Positions 41,793-53,739 of a DNA stretch of 64,000 nucleotides are shown here, piece after piece (position 1 is the first letter of the stretch; every line of letters starts with the position of its first letter). The translations under genes and the position numbers were made by a program. The notes below the pieces were generated by a model. The model searched no databases. It saw nothing but the letters and a program-made list of their open reading frames with translations, and had not been told where the DNA came from. The stretch comes from Panaeolus papilionaceus (taxonomy: Eukaryota; Basidiomycota; Agaricomycetes; Agaricales), in contig JADNRZ010000036.1 in assembly GCA_015501605.1 (NCBI GenBank), positions 186,001 through 250,000 of the forward strand, read 5' to 3'.

Positions 41793-44700
41793 ATGGGACA
41801 GAATAGCTCGAGGATTCGTCATGAACCGCAACAGCAATCACAGCAGATATCTCAGCGACTAGCAGACGACGATTCAACGCATGATGCGTCTGGGTCTGGT
41901 GCGGGCACACTTGGACTGCATAGGAATAGTCAGACGAGTACCATGATTCCGAATCATAAATCGGGGCCTGCGGGATCAGCTGAGACGGCATCTGGTGCTT
42001 CAAGTTCAGCGTCGGCGTCGACGTCGGTGTCGCCCCTAGTAACGAAGACGCAAACGCCACCCACATCATCGACATCAACAACGACAACAGCATCACCAAC
42101 GACGACGACCGCGGCTATCTCACATATCCCGACGGACCCCTCATCATCATCATCCCTCTCGTCGTCTATCCAACCAAAAACCTCTCTCAACCCCTCCCCC
42201 TCCCCATCATCCTCATCGCCCCTTAAACCCACCCCCTCCCCGTCGACTTCGTTACAGACATCCCTCCACCCATCTCCATCATCTTCATCACCCTCTTCTT
42301 CATCTTCACTTACACAAGCCCCATCACCGTCGTCTCTCAAAACCTCGCATCGGAAAAGCTTTTTGTCACTCGTCAAACCGTCGAGATTGAGAGAGAGGGT
42401 GGCGAGTTTGACGAGTCTGTCTCCGTCAAGGAATGGGAAGGACAAGGAGAGGGAGGGGATGAGGAGTGTTTCTGCTGGGGTATTGGTTGGGAGTTCAACC
42501 TCAACCTCAACCTCGAGGTCTACGGGTGCAGATGCGACGACGACGACGAGTGTAGGCGAGGCGGAGAAGAAGAATAAAATGAAGAGGTGGACGTTGGGGA
42601 GGAGAGCATCGAGGGTTGTGGATAGTCCTGTTAGTGAGAAGGGGGGAGTGGAAAAGGGGAAGGGGAGGGAGGAGGAGCGTGAGGTTGAGGGGAGGTTGGG
42701 GGGAGAAAAACAGGAGGAAGAGACACAACAGGGAGAGACTGCGACACATGAGGCAGAGGGAGAGAAACCGCAAGGAGAGAAACATCTAGCTGAGGCAGAG
42801 GAGGACGTTGAGGAGGAAGACGACGATGTTTCGGTGTATCAGTGGCAGGATGCGGAGTCTGGTGCGGGGGTGACACCGAGGATGGGGGTGGTGGCGTTGC
42901 CTATGCCTATGCCTATGCCGACAATGAAGAAAGAGGAAGAGACGCTGATGAAGACAATGGCAGAGGTGGGGGGTACTGCAGTAGAGGCGAGCTCGGAAAG
43001 TGGTGCTGCTTCAGATCCTGCTATGGGGACCCAGGCCTCTGCTGGTACTGCTGCTTCCACTGGTGCAAAAACGACGCCTTCATCGCCATCATCTTTAGGC
43101 ACAGGCTCCTCCTCGTCATCATCGTCCTCGTCGACTGCTCGGCCGTCTATCCCGATTTCTAATCATAGTTCGTCTATATGTGATGCGTCACCTGAGACGA
43201 TGACAGAGCTTGTGTCAGCTGCGACGTCTCCTCCGAGAGTGTCGTTGCCGTCCCCTACAGGAGTTTCATCGCCGACAGCACCAATAACATCGTCGCCTAT
43301 AGCTATAGCACCCCCTACAACATTACCAACAACAGTGCCATCTCCTACAACCACGACACCAGCACCGACAGCACCGACAACAACGTACCCGTCACCTGCG
43401 GCTCTTGCTCATCCCCATCCACCCCGCGCATTCCCGCCTCCTGGGACACTAGTCGTCGTCCAAGGGATCGTGCATACGACTGATGTGTCGAGGGTACCTT
43501 CTCCATCTTCTACATCACCTTCGCCCTCTCATTCAAATAATTCCAATGCAAATAACTCGAATCCCTCATCTACGAGTAATGCTAATGCAGAGACAAGCAC
43601 GAGTAGGACGTCGACGCCGAGGCCTGGGTCGTCGCGGGGGTCGATGTACGAAACTTTGCCTTCTGGTTCTGCTACACCCTCAGCCTCAGCCTCAGCATCT
43701 GCATCAGGGAGCGGGACGGCGTCTGGTGCTGCTACGCCTACGAGTCGAGCGAGGAACCGGCTGAGCGCGTTGTTGAGGCCGCGGTCGTTTGCGGGGAGTG
43801 GGAATGTGAATAGCAGTGTTGGGAACGCTAATACCACGGGAAGTGGGAGTGGAAGTGGAAGTGGGGGGAATAATAATAATAGTGTGCCTACGGTGTTGGT
43901 TACGCCTCCTTCGGGTGGAGATCTGGCTGGTGAGGGCGAGGAGAGTAGGGAAGAGGAGAGAGAAGAAAGCATGGAGGAGAGCAGAGAGCAGAGCAGGAGC
44001 GAGACTGGGGAGAGGGCGGTGAATAACGCGAATCCGAATCCGATATCGAGTAGTAGTATTGATGTGCTTGGGACGTTGTTGAGGTGCGTTCGATTTTTCT
44101 TGCTTTTTTTTAATTGCTTTTTTTCTCGAGGGGAATGGGAGTTCATATCTATCCCTACCTCGATTTTATCTCTACCTCGACTTTTCTCGAAATTTCTTGC
44201 TTGAGTTTGCGTTTTGATGTACACCATACTGACTTCCTCTTTCCCTTTTTTCTTTTTTTATGTGTGTTTCGCAATTGGGGTTGACGACCTTCCATTGGAT
44301 TCCTGACGGACGAAATGGTGGTGACACATGTTATGACATGATACCATACCATATGAAAACTACTACCTACGACGACGATTTAACACGACACACCAACTTA
44401 TCGATTATCTATCTTGGCCCACTGTTGCCCACTACTACCCACACGCAACATCTACTGTTCGCTCACCACGCCACTCGCCACTCTCCTACTTTTACTTCTC
44501 AACGTCAACGTCACCGTCACCCCTCCTTTCTTTCTATCTTCTCGCCACTCAACCTCTTGTACCTCACCCCTTATGTCTGATCCCCACTCCAACAGTGTCG
44601 CAGCAGCAGCTACGGCCGCTTCATTGCTTACCGGGTCGAGTGAGCCTATTTTGTCGTCTGGGTTGGCGCCTGGCGCGTCTGCATCTGCGTCGGCCACCTC

Positions 44701-47700
44701 AAACTCGAATTCAGGCTCTTCTTCGCATTCGGCGTCAAATTCTAATTCTAATTCACCAACCTCGACTTTGACTTCAGCTTCACCGTCCTCGTCGCCCTTC
44801 CATGCAGGTTCGCCATCGACTTCGTCCTCTTCCCTTGAGAATAATGGGGATTCGTATGCGTCTGCGTCTGGGGGGTCCTTGGCTCACCATAACCACACCC
44901 ACGACCATCATCACAACCATGGTCATCATCACACCCATGACCACGACCATAACCACAACCATCATCACGCCCCTCATCCGCCTAATAATGGCGCTAATCA
45001 GAATCATAACCATCACCCAGTGGACCACACCGCAGCGGGACGAACGGAGCGTATGAGGCAGGCGTGGAGTACGATTCGCGAGAGGCTCGGGTTGAGGGGG
45101 GCGGGACCTGTGGGTGCGCAGGGTGTTGCTGGTGCCCACGGTGCTCCTACCCCTGGAGGGGATGTTAATGCCAATGCTAGTGTGAATGCTGGTACGACTG
45201 TAGGAGGAGGAAATGCCAATGGGGCGGCAGGAGGATCAGGAAATGGGACAGCAGGAGCAGGGGACGGACAGCCTGTTGATACGCGAGAGCTGATGCTGGC
45301 TGAGATGGCGAGGGCGTTTAATATTGGGCTGGGGCTGAATCCGGGGGACCCTTCGTCCAATGGGACCTCTTCCGGTTCCAACAACACCGGTTCCAACGCC
45401 AACGGGGGCCAAGGACAAGGAGCGGGCGGTAGTGGAGGCCCAGGCGGCACAGGGCTGCCGGCGGAAGGCAGCTTTGAGCGGTTTTTGGTGGATTTGCAGA
45501 TTGATTTAAGAGCTGCGTTGACGGCTGCTGATGAGGGTGTGGATGTGGATGAGAGTTTTGGGGGTGCTGCTAGTATTCGTTCTGGTGTTGGTGCTGGAAC
45601 GAATCCCGACGATAGTCCCGTCGCGAATGCGAATGCGAATTCCGGGATGGTTGTACAGGGGAATACGACTGGGCAGACGGAGGGGAGACAAGAGACGGAA
45701 AGAGAACAGAGAGAGAGGGAGAGGCGAGAAAGACGGGAGGCGAGGGAGGAGAGGAGGAGAGTGGAGGAGAGGAGGCGGGAGGTGAGGGGGGAGATTGAGA
45801 GGGAGATGAGGGGTGGATCACTCGATGCGGATGTGCCTGTTTATGGGAATGAAAATGGGGAGAACACGATTGAAAATGGAGAGGTGATGCAGATTGGGGG
45901 TATGGATGGAGAGATTGTTGAAATCCAAGTTGACGAAGATGAAGCTACGAGGAGACAACGAGAGAGGGAGAGGGAGGAGGAGGAGGCTGAGGCTGCGATT
46001 TTGGCGTGGGCTGTTGGGGCGAATGAAGGGGTCAGCTTGGGTGAGGAGGAGAGTGATGATGATGCACCGGGATTGGAGACGGATAGTGATAGTTCCGCCG
46101 AGGAGGAGGATGTAGTCGTTGAGGTGACATCATCAGGGGAGAGAGCAGAACAAACCGTGAGAGGGGAAGAGGAGGGAGAAAGTGAGGACGAAGGAGAAAA
46201 GAGTGATACGTCTATGCCTGGTCTGGCTAGTGTTTCTGATTCGGATTCTGAAGATGACTTTTCGGATGATGATAATGAGGGGAGTGATGAAAGTGTGTTT
46301 GAGAGTGGGGAGGAGTGGGATGAGGAGGGTGAGGGTGAGTGTTTTTTTTTTCTGTTTTCAAAAAATGTGGATGAAGAGGAACTGACTGGAGTTGTTTTGT
46401 TTTTACTTGGATGATTAGATGATTTCCATTCGGTTGACCAGGGTGTGAGGACAATGGATGCACCCCTCGTCAATGGGGATACGACAACGACTACGCCAGC
46501 TTTCGATGATACAACGGCACCGCCTAGGCAGTCATCGGATCGTGTGAGGAGAACTGCAACGCCCAATACCGCACCGTTAGCAGCCATACCTGCCTCACCA
46601 GCATTATCAGCACCAGGAACCGATACCTCAACTACCCCTGGACCAACTTCCTCAACCGGACCAACACCCTTCAGCCCCGGGCCCGCCCACGCCTCGTACG
46701 GCCCCGGCCCATCTAATCCTAATCCTAATCCCTCACAGAGTGAGCGGGATAGGGTGAGCGGAAGGATGGATAGGGAGGGGAGGATTAATTGGTGGAGGCT
46801 GTATAGGTTTCCGCCGATTGTTGCGAGGGGTGAGGGTGGCGTGAGTGCGGGTGCGGCGACTACACCTGCGACGACGACGGCTACACCCGCAGTGAGGACG
46901 GCGGCAGCAGGGACGCAGACGGAGGTGCAGAGAGCGGGAGAGCCAGAGGAACAATCCCAGACGCCAGCGCAAGGAGATGTGTCGAGTCCTATTTCGTCGA
47001 GGACTGTTGATGATCGTGGACCGACGGCGGTGGGTACGATACCAGTGCAACCGGAACCACGAGCTCCAGTTGATACAACTACAACACCACCACCACCCGC
47101 GTCCGCTTCCATACCACTTAATTCTGTCGTTCCTGTCATCCTGGTTGGATTACAATCTGTGAATCAGGCAGATGGGCACGTTCATTTACCTGGGCAGCCT
47201 CATACCGGAGGAGGAACAGGTCGACGAAGAGGACGCACGCCTATTCCAGATGATGAGTTTGGATTTTTGGGGAGGTCGGGGGAGTACGTTGATGATGAAG
47301 AGTATGATGAGCACGACAACGACGAGGATGAGGATGAGAGTGGTGATGAGGATGAAGAAGAGGACGAGTGGGAGGCGGCTGAGAGGGAGCGGGAGAGGAG
47401 AGAGGCGGAGAGGAGAGAGAGTCGGGCGAGTCGGTGGCAGAGTAGGGCTGCGAATGCGATTAGGAATTTGAGAGGGGGGAGTAGGAGGCGCGAGGGTGTG
47501 CCGAGTGGTGGTGCGACGACCGGTGGGGATGCGCGAACCCCAGATATTCAGTTGAATGCGCCTGGGAGTAGGACGTTTTTGATTTATGTTATTGGAGGTG
47601 AGTTTTTCTGTTTCTTTTACTTTGGGGGGTTGGGCACTGAGATATCATGAAACAATAGGGTATTATCCGCCTGATCATAGTATTGTAACGGGTGGACCTG

Positions 47701-48168
47701 CGAATTTTGATTCGTTCGAGGCGTTGTTGGAACTCGCGGATCTACTTGGTCAAGTCAAACCACCTACTGTCTCGAAAGATGAGATTGAGAAGAGCGGGTT
47801 GGAGATCATCAAGGCGAGCGAGATGGAGGCGTGTAGGGATAAAGGAAAGGTGTCGGATAATTGTATGGAAAGGGTATGTTTCTTTGTCGCATCGCGCTGG
47901 TATCCTGCCTAACTGACTATTTTTTTCATTGATTTTAGTGCTTAATCTGCTTGGACGATTATCAACCCGAGGACGATGTGAGGCTGATGACTTGTCGGCA
48001 TGCGTTTCATAAGACGTGCGTGGATGAGTGGTTGCAGAGGGGAAGGAATAATTGTCCAGCGTGTCGGTCGACTGTATGTTCTGCTTTTTGTTTTCTGCTC
48101 TTTGACCTGTGTACTAACATCGGATTCTTTTAAAGGGTGTTTCCACTGGTGACGCGACATCGTCATGA
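41793..48168 (+). CDS. Very large RING-H2 protein, probable E3 ubiquitin ligase
   Basis: Six exons join in frame: 41,793-44,083, 44,596-46,334, 46,419-47,597, 47,659-47,873, 47,939-48,073 and 48,136-48,168, giving 1,863 residues. It opens MGQNSS, which fits an N-myristoylation signal (Gly2, Ser6). About 1,600 residues are low-complexity Ser/Thr/Pro, then acidic and Arg/Glu-rich. Islands of likely structure are IDVLGTLLS...LLTGSSEP, RMRQAWSTIRERLGLR, SFERFLVDLQIDLRAAL, and DSFEALLELADLLGQVKPP just before the RING. The RING is residues 1,809-1,850: C-x2-C-x14-C-x-H-x2-H-x2-C-x11-C-x2-C. RING-H2 domains recruit E2 enzymes, so substrate ubiquitination, perhaps at a membrane, is likely. The first intron (512 bases) is long; two separate genes cannot be fully excluded there. 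Confidence 0.8.
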
Positions 48169-49765
48169 GACTTTTGCTAATTTATTCCGCTCGTTTTGTT
48201 TGTTTCTTTTTCTTTGTTTCTGGTAATACATAGTTGTTGTACCCACTTTTCTTGTTGTTTCTCTACCTGCTCATTCACCGGACTGCCTTAATTGTCACTC
48301 ACTCATCACCCCCTCATTCATGTGTACATATGTGTTTAGTTTTGTATCTCTTTTTTTTTCATCTCTCGCCTCTGAGCTCGATTGTCATTCTGTCATCACT
48401 CCACGCTTGAATTACTCACTCATCGTCACTGTCTCATCATGCCTATTCCTACTTTCTATACATTGACATACGTAGTGCATTGCAATAACTATTATTTTAT
48501 CCCTCTCTTCCCGTTTTTCTATTGCTTGCCTTGGTAATAGTTGCGTTTATAGTGCTGTTGCTTACCAGTAAAACTGCGATGGACCACTTTAGGTTACAGG
48601 ACACACATGCCACGCCCACACCATGCACTACAGATCATCCAGACGACAAACACTACACTTGCATACCACACCACACGCATTTTACTTGTACATGTAACAC
48701 AGTTTTTATTTTGTCGTCTCCTTTAGTAATTTTTTCCACCTCGCCCTTCTCATCGTCCACTCTGCCCATGCATCCTGCACTCATTTCATTTTGGCTTTTA
48801 ACTTTGTTTCTTTTGGGCTTATGAACTGATTCAATGGACCAATAGTAATACATTCTCTCTCGAAGAATTTGTACCTTGTCGTATTATTGTCGCTGTGCTT
48901 TTCTTGTTTTGTCTATTTGTAATGTTATTTTGCTTGAGAGGTTCATTCATTGCTCATCATGATGATGAGAAGATTTAAGAGTCGACGCTTTTGGAATGAT
49001 TGATGTGAGCACCCAACACATGTAGAGCGTTGTTGACTGTTGGACAACCAGTCAACATCAACACCGGCGTTGATTTGCAGAATACCATGATGGAACCGCC
49101 ATGCTAGGGTACTGGCAAGTGGTGATCGTGACTATAAGATTCAGTCGATCAATACATGATGCATTATGCTTGAAATTTGTATGATATGATACTCTGAGTC
49201 CCACTCTGCTCTCTGGTTCTGCAGAGCCTAAAAGATGCCATCTTTTCTGGTCGATCTTTGCCGTAAGAATCACTCACCACTGTAGCACCACACTAAAATG
49301 TTTTGCCAATGGAGTTTATAGCACTCCTTTGACCGAATATAAGGGCTACATTTCGACCGCAGCTAGTGACACTGCGGCGTTGGATTGATGCATCGGAGGC
49401 GTAACACATGCTGCGAAAAAGATTATAACCGCGGCTTGTGTGTGGGCTCCGATGAGAATTTACACCTTGACTGAGATATTAATTCGTAGGATGTGTGATG
49501 TTGAGGTTATTTGGGGGTCATGGGCTGTGGCGACTGATCATCGTGATGACATGAACATGATGAGAATGCATGGATTGTTGGAGGTTCTAATAATAGTTGC
49601 TAATACGTACAGGAAATCTAATCATATCTACAAGGAAATGGATATAATACATAGGTGTAGAGGTCTAATAATCAGTCTAATATCAGTGTATAAAGATCAT
49701 ACATCCCCAGAACCACCCAGGGCTCTGATTTAGTCGTCTATCAGATTCGAAGCGGTCCTCGAGCG
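48169..49765. other. No supported gene; 3' region and intergenic
   Basis: T-rich sequence follows the RING gene stop, as expected of a 3' untranslated region and terminator. Frames at 48,522-48,824 and 49,440-49,733 have no domain or splice support. Confidence 0.5.
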
Positions 49766-49766
49766 T

Positions 49767-51710
49767 CTACACTGCTTCGCTCTTCTCGTTCAACTTCAAA
49801 ACCTGTACTGTGGCTGTAGGGCTGACGTCGTTACTGTTAGCCGCGGTGTTCGCTTCGTCGTTGTCATCCACATCCTTTCTCTTCCAGCCCCACCCACCCT
49901 CGTATCCAAACCATGTTGTTCGCTTACAATGGGGACCTCGAAGCAACAATACAAAAAGCTGGAGAGCATACCACCCCATGGCTAAAGCTGAACATGCGCG
50001 CCACCCGAAGTCAACGAATACTTTGGTCCCGAGACTTGTACCCATAAGTTGACCGAGGTAGTACTAGTCGAACAGATTAGGCATGCCAGTAAGAGCGGAA
50101 GAAAGGACTTACGAATAAAACGAAGAGTGCGTTGAGTCTCGATACAGCTCCCATTTCAATTCTGTAGTAAACTCTCGATCAGTCCTACTAAATGTTCGAA
50201 TCACGAGAGAAAGAACGTACCCAAAGAGACATGTCATAATGCCGACATTCTGAACCTGTCGGAGTGCATCGAGGCCAATACAGGCAACGATGACGGCCCC
50301 AATGTTGATACCTCCGGCAGCAGTTTGGATGGCTTGGAAAATGAGCAACCCGAGTGTCGAAATCAACACGCTGTACCACGGGGCAATTTTGTCGATTAAC
50401 CGCCCTGCGAATGGTCCGATTGAGATGCCTGCTAGACCTAACAGTCCAAAGAGGCCAATGATGAGACTAGTTTGGAGTTAGTATCGTACGCGGGTTGATA
50501 GACGGGTAGACGTACGTCGAATAATTATATGGGTCCCCTCCGAGCAAAAAGGTCAACGTAACCCAATAGCTCGAAAAGCAAGCACTTGTGAGGAACGCCA
50601 TAGCCTCGATTTGGACCATGAGGGGCTCGGTGACTGCATACTTGACAGTCGTCCACAGTATACCTCCGTAGCTCAGTTTGAGATTTTTGGCAGGGTAGTC
50701 GGGTATAATGAAATAACACAAGATGAGAATGACGTATTGAATCCCGATTGCCATGTAATACACCACGCGCCAAGTGGTGAACTCGGCAACAAGACCTGCG
50801 AAGACACGGGCTACGAGAACACCGGAAAGCATGCCGACGAGCACGATAGAATAGGCAAAGGCGCGTTGTTTTGGGTGTGCGAGGTCGGCTGCAAGTGGAA
50901 CGAGGATCTGCGGAGAGACATTGGATATCCCGACGAGGAAGCTGAATATTTCGAACACTAGCGCGTTGCGCGTCAATGCAAAGGGGATGGAAAGGGTTGC
51001 AGTCATTCCGATTAGGATCAATAATAATTGGCGCCGGCGGAGAATGTCACCGAGTGGACAAATGAAGAATAGTCCAGCTGCGTATCTAGATATTATGTAT
51101 GAATAAAAAAGTGGGGAAGGTTAGTACGCTGTAAATTAAGGGGACAAAGGTACGGACCCTGCTTGAATGAGGGTTGGGATTCTGTTCGGATATGAACAAC
51201 ATCGTGTACCATAATAGTTTCGAATGAATTGAGCGATAAGATAAGATCAGCCCCTTAAGTGCCGATCAGAAAAAAGTCCCTTACCTCGATACTTGTTCAT
51301 ATGATGCGTTGAAGGATTGAGCCATTTGAACTGCGCAGGTTATCATCCGGGTTATACCCTCTGCCCATTCAAAATAAAGAAAAAGAGTCTCACTGAGAAG
51401 AGGCTGGCAATAATACATGTTCGAGATCACTGGGGTGGCGTCGACCGAGGGTCCCGTTAGTCCCTATTATTCAAGTAGAATGAAGATTACGGAGCTTACA
51501 AAACGTAGCAGCGAGACTGAGCCCACAGTTCATCAGGATGCCAAACTTTGGTGGATGGTTGGGGTCATAGCGCAGATGGCGCGGTACAGGGAATAGAAGG
51601 AGGTCCTTTGGTGGTATCAACTCGGGCAATTGGTTGGCCTTTTCTTTGTGGATAGAACCGCTTACATGGCCAGCGGAGTCATGTAATGTTGAGGCTGAAC
51701 TGGATGCCAT
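49767..51710 (-). CDS. Major facilitator superfamily transporter
   Basis: The gene starts at the ATG at 51,710 and is split by several short introns, one giving the exon join SLAATFLISNMYYCQPLLIQMAQSF. Successive membrane helices are recognisable: YAAGLFFICPLGDILRRRQ (the loop 2-3 G-x-L-x-D-x2-x-R-R signature, here GDILRRR), LILIGMTATLSIPFAL, FEIFSFLVGISN, AYSIVLVGMLSGVLVARV (a motif-C-like helix), YYMAIGIQYVILILCYF, then helices in MLISTLGLLIFQ, LNALFVLFYYLGQLMG and the region before KSEAV. This is about 12 helices with a cytosolic N-terminal tail of ~50 residues (LPELIPPKDLLLFPVPRHLRYDP). Drug/H+ antiporter-type exporters have this layout, but the substrate cannot be read from the sequence. 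Confidence 0.85.
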
Positions 51711-51714
51711 TTTG

Positions 51715-53735
51715 GTCGAAGAGGCGAGGGGAATCGAATTCTGATTCTCCTCTCCTAGGAGGTCTCCTTTTATAAATCGAAGACACAACATACGTACGTA
51801 TACTGCGGTGTTTTTATAGAACTTATAGGAAGCAACATGAAATGTCGATGCAAATGTCATGAGGGTTTTGTTTCGAGAAAACGTATCAATATGGACACTT
51901 ACGATTCGTGTAACGGAAATAAACTGCCATAGTACAACTCCCTGCATCACATGTAGGAAATGTGTGCATAATACGGAATGTGGTGCGCTTCGTAAGGGGG
52001 ATTAGGATAACCCGACCAAAACGTGTTCGGTTGGGGACTAAACATAAATGACACTTCGTGTTCCTCTAAAGGCAATACAGCAGAAGCGAATCGATAATCG
52101 CCGTGTGAAGGCATCGAAACCCATCCTACTTAACAGCATAAATCGGTGGTTTAAGCTCTTTGTGCCTTGCATCAGGCAGCTTTTCATGATAAATCGTTTA
52201 GCATGTCCGATTGGGTTTGATACCGCATTGAAAACATAAGAATGCTTGCAGTCACTGAGGCTACGGCGGCGTGGTGTTATCAATGACCCTCGAAGCTTTA
52301 GGATTTGGACTATCCGTATTTGAAGTCCTTTACGCCATTGAAGGGTTTGTGGTTCCACACCTTGCGAAGGTGTATTCCCTCATATCAGTTGGCCGATGAG
52401 CAGATAGGTCCCAATGTGTCGTTGCTGATTTGAAGTTTTGATACAGATCTAAAGTAGTCCTGATTACTGTGGCCAGAGACGAGCGTACAGCTTTGGACCG
52501 AGTGCAGTAAGACGCGAGTCAACGCACGTACCACCTACAAGGCACATCGTGAGTGATCGCTATCGAATACAAAATACTGCTTTCAGAGGCAACTGGGTCA
52601 CAGCTGAGGCGTTGAAGTGCGGGATCTTCACCACAAGTACTACTTACCAATTGCCAAGTAGGATATTGGTCTAACTCCTTGAGTCAACCATTAGCCGCTT
52701 CTGGCAAGGCGAGCCCACCGAACCAAGTCTTAGCGCTCAACTATAGCAGGATATATTACTCCCGTCCTCCAATGGCCGCATGAGTTCTGTATCAGCTCGT
52801 TATCTAATCATGTCGCAATTAAGCCCACTTTACCCCTATGTGTGGTTGTTCTATGCTTCTATGGCTGAGTTCCCAAATTCCTGGTGATAGACCCTCGACA
52901 TGGCTTCACAATCGAAGGTACTCTGCCCTTAAACATTCTGGTTTACAGTATCAAATAAAGTTAAATGGCTCTTCCATCTTCAAGTAGGACAAGCCCTGGT
53001 CACTTGTGGACATTTGAACGAGCACTATGTGGTACAGTCGAGGACGGCCGCATGATCGCTTCGGGTCCCACGACAAGCATTTCATCAGCTTCTGGAAGAA
53101 GTCGCGGAACTCGCTTGATACAGCTTCCGCGCTCGAGAGAATTACTGGCTATTGCTGGGCTTTTTATACTTTAAGGAGGCCCGCATAAAAGAGACTGTGC
53201 AGAGAGCGAGGAAACGTTTACAAATGCAGCTATGTAGTGTGGAAAGTCGAAGGATGGCAATCAAAGACATATAAATATGAATGATCGTGCATTGGTTTGG
53301 TTTTTACAGCCAGCCTCGTTGATTCCCAGCGAGAGTACAGCCGACGAAGTTGATGGGAGCAGAATACCATAGGTGTTGTTCATCGGCCCAGTCGACAGGA
53401 TGAAGGCTGCGCCTAGATGAGATGCCAACATCCAATTTTAGAAATTTGGCATGATCGTGAATCGTGATGTCCAATGGTCCAATGTTCATCTCATGATATC
53501 TCTTCGAAAGCCGGTCGCTATGTCACAAGATGGAACCCATCAGTTGCAGATTTCCTTCCTCATATAAGTTCTTATTTTATAAAGTTCGGGTTTAATTCCT
53601 TGGTTCTTTGAAATTGGAATTGGCGCAAATGACTTCACGTTTATACACATGATAGAGGCGAGCGAGCTGGAACTTCCTCAACACATTCATAGCGGTGATC
53701 TCTGAATTCCGACATTCATGTTCTCTGTCCTGCCA
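51715..53735. other. No supported gene
   Basis: About 2 kb with only short, motif-free frames on both strands (for example 52,038-52,358 minus and 52,965-53,174 plus). I see no repeats or elements in it. Confidence 0.5.
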
Positions 53736-53739
53736 GACT

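Noticed and set aside
43529..44227. Minus-strand frame of 232 codons with hydrophobic leucine/serine runs
   Set aside because: It mirrors the serine- and glutamate-rich codons of RING gene exon 1 and has no domain or splice signals of its own.
44414..44595. Start of a separate gene at the ATG near 44,574
   Set aside because: The frame continues in phase from exon 1 (AG + T) through a GT...CAG intron and yields a natural-looking IDVLGTLLS-VAAAATAASLL join, so one gene is the simpler reading; the doubt is recorded in the feature.
45841..47139. Long minus-strand open frame of 432 codons
   Set aside because: It is the shadow of the low-complexity, Ser/Glu-rich exons of the RING gene on the other strand; the plus-strand frames splice to a proper RING-H2 domain.
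50660..50700. GTAGCTCAG-like string suggesting a tRNA A-box
   Set aside because: It lies inside the MFS coding exon and no matching B-box or cloverleaf follows at the right distance.
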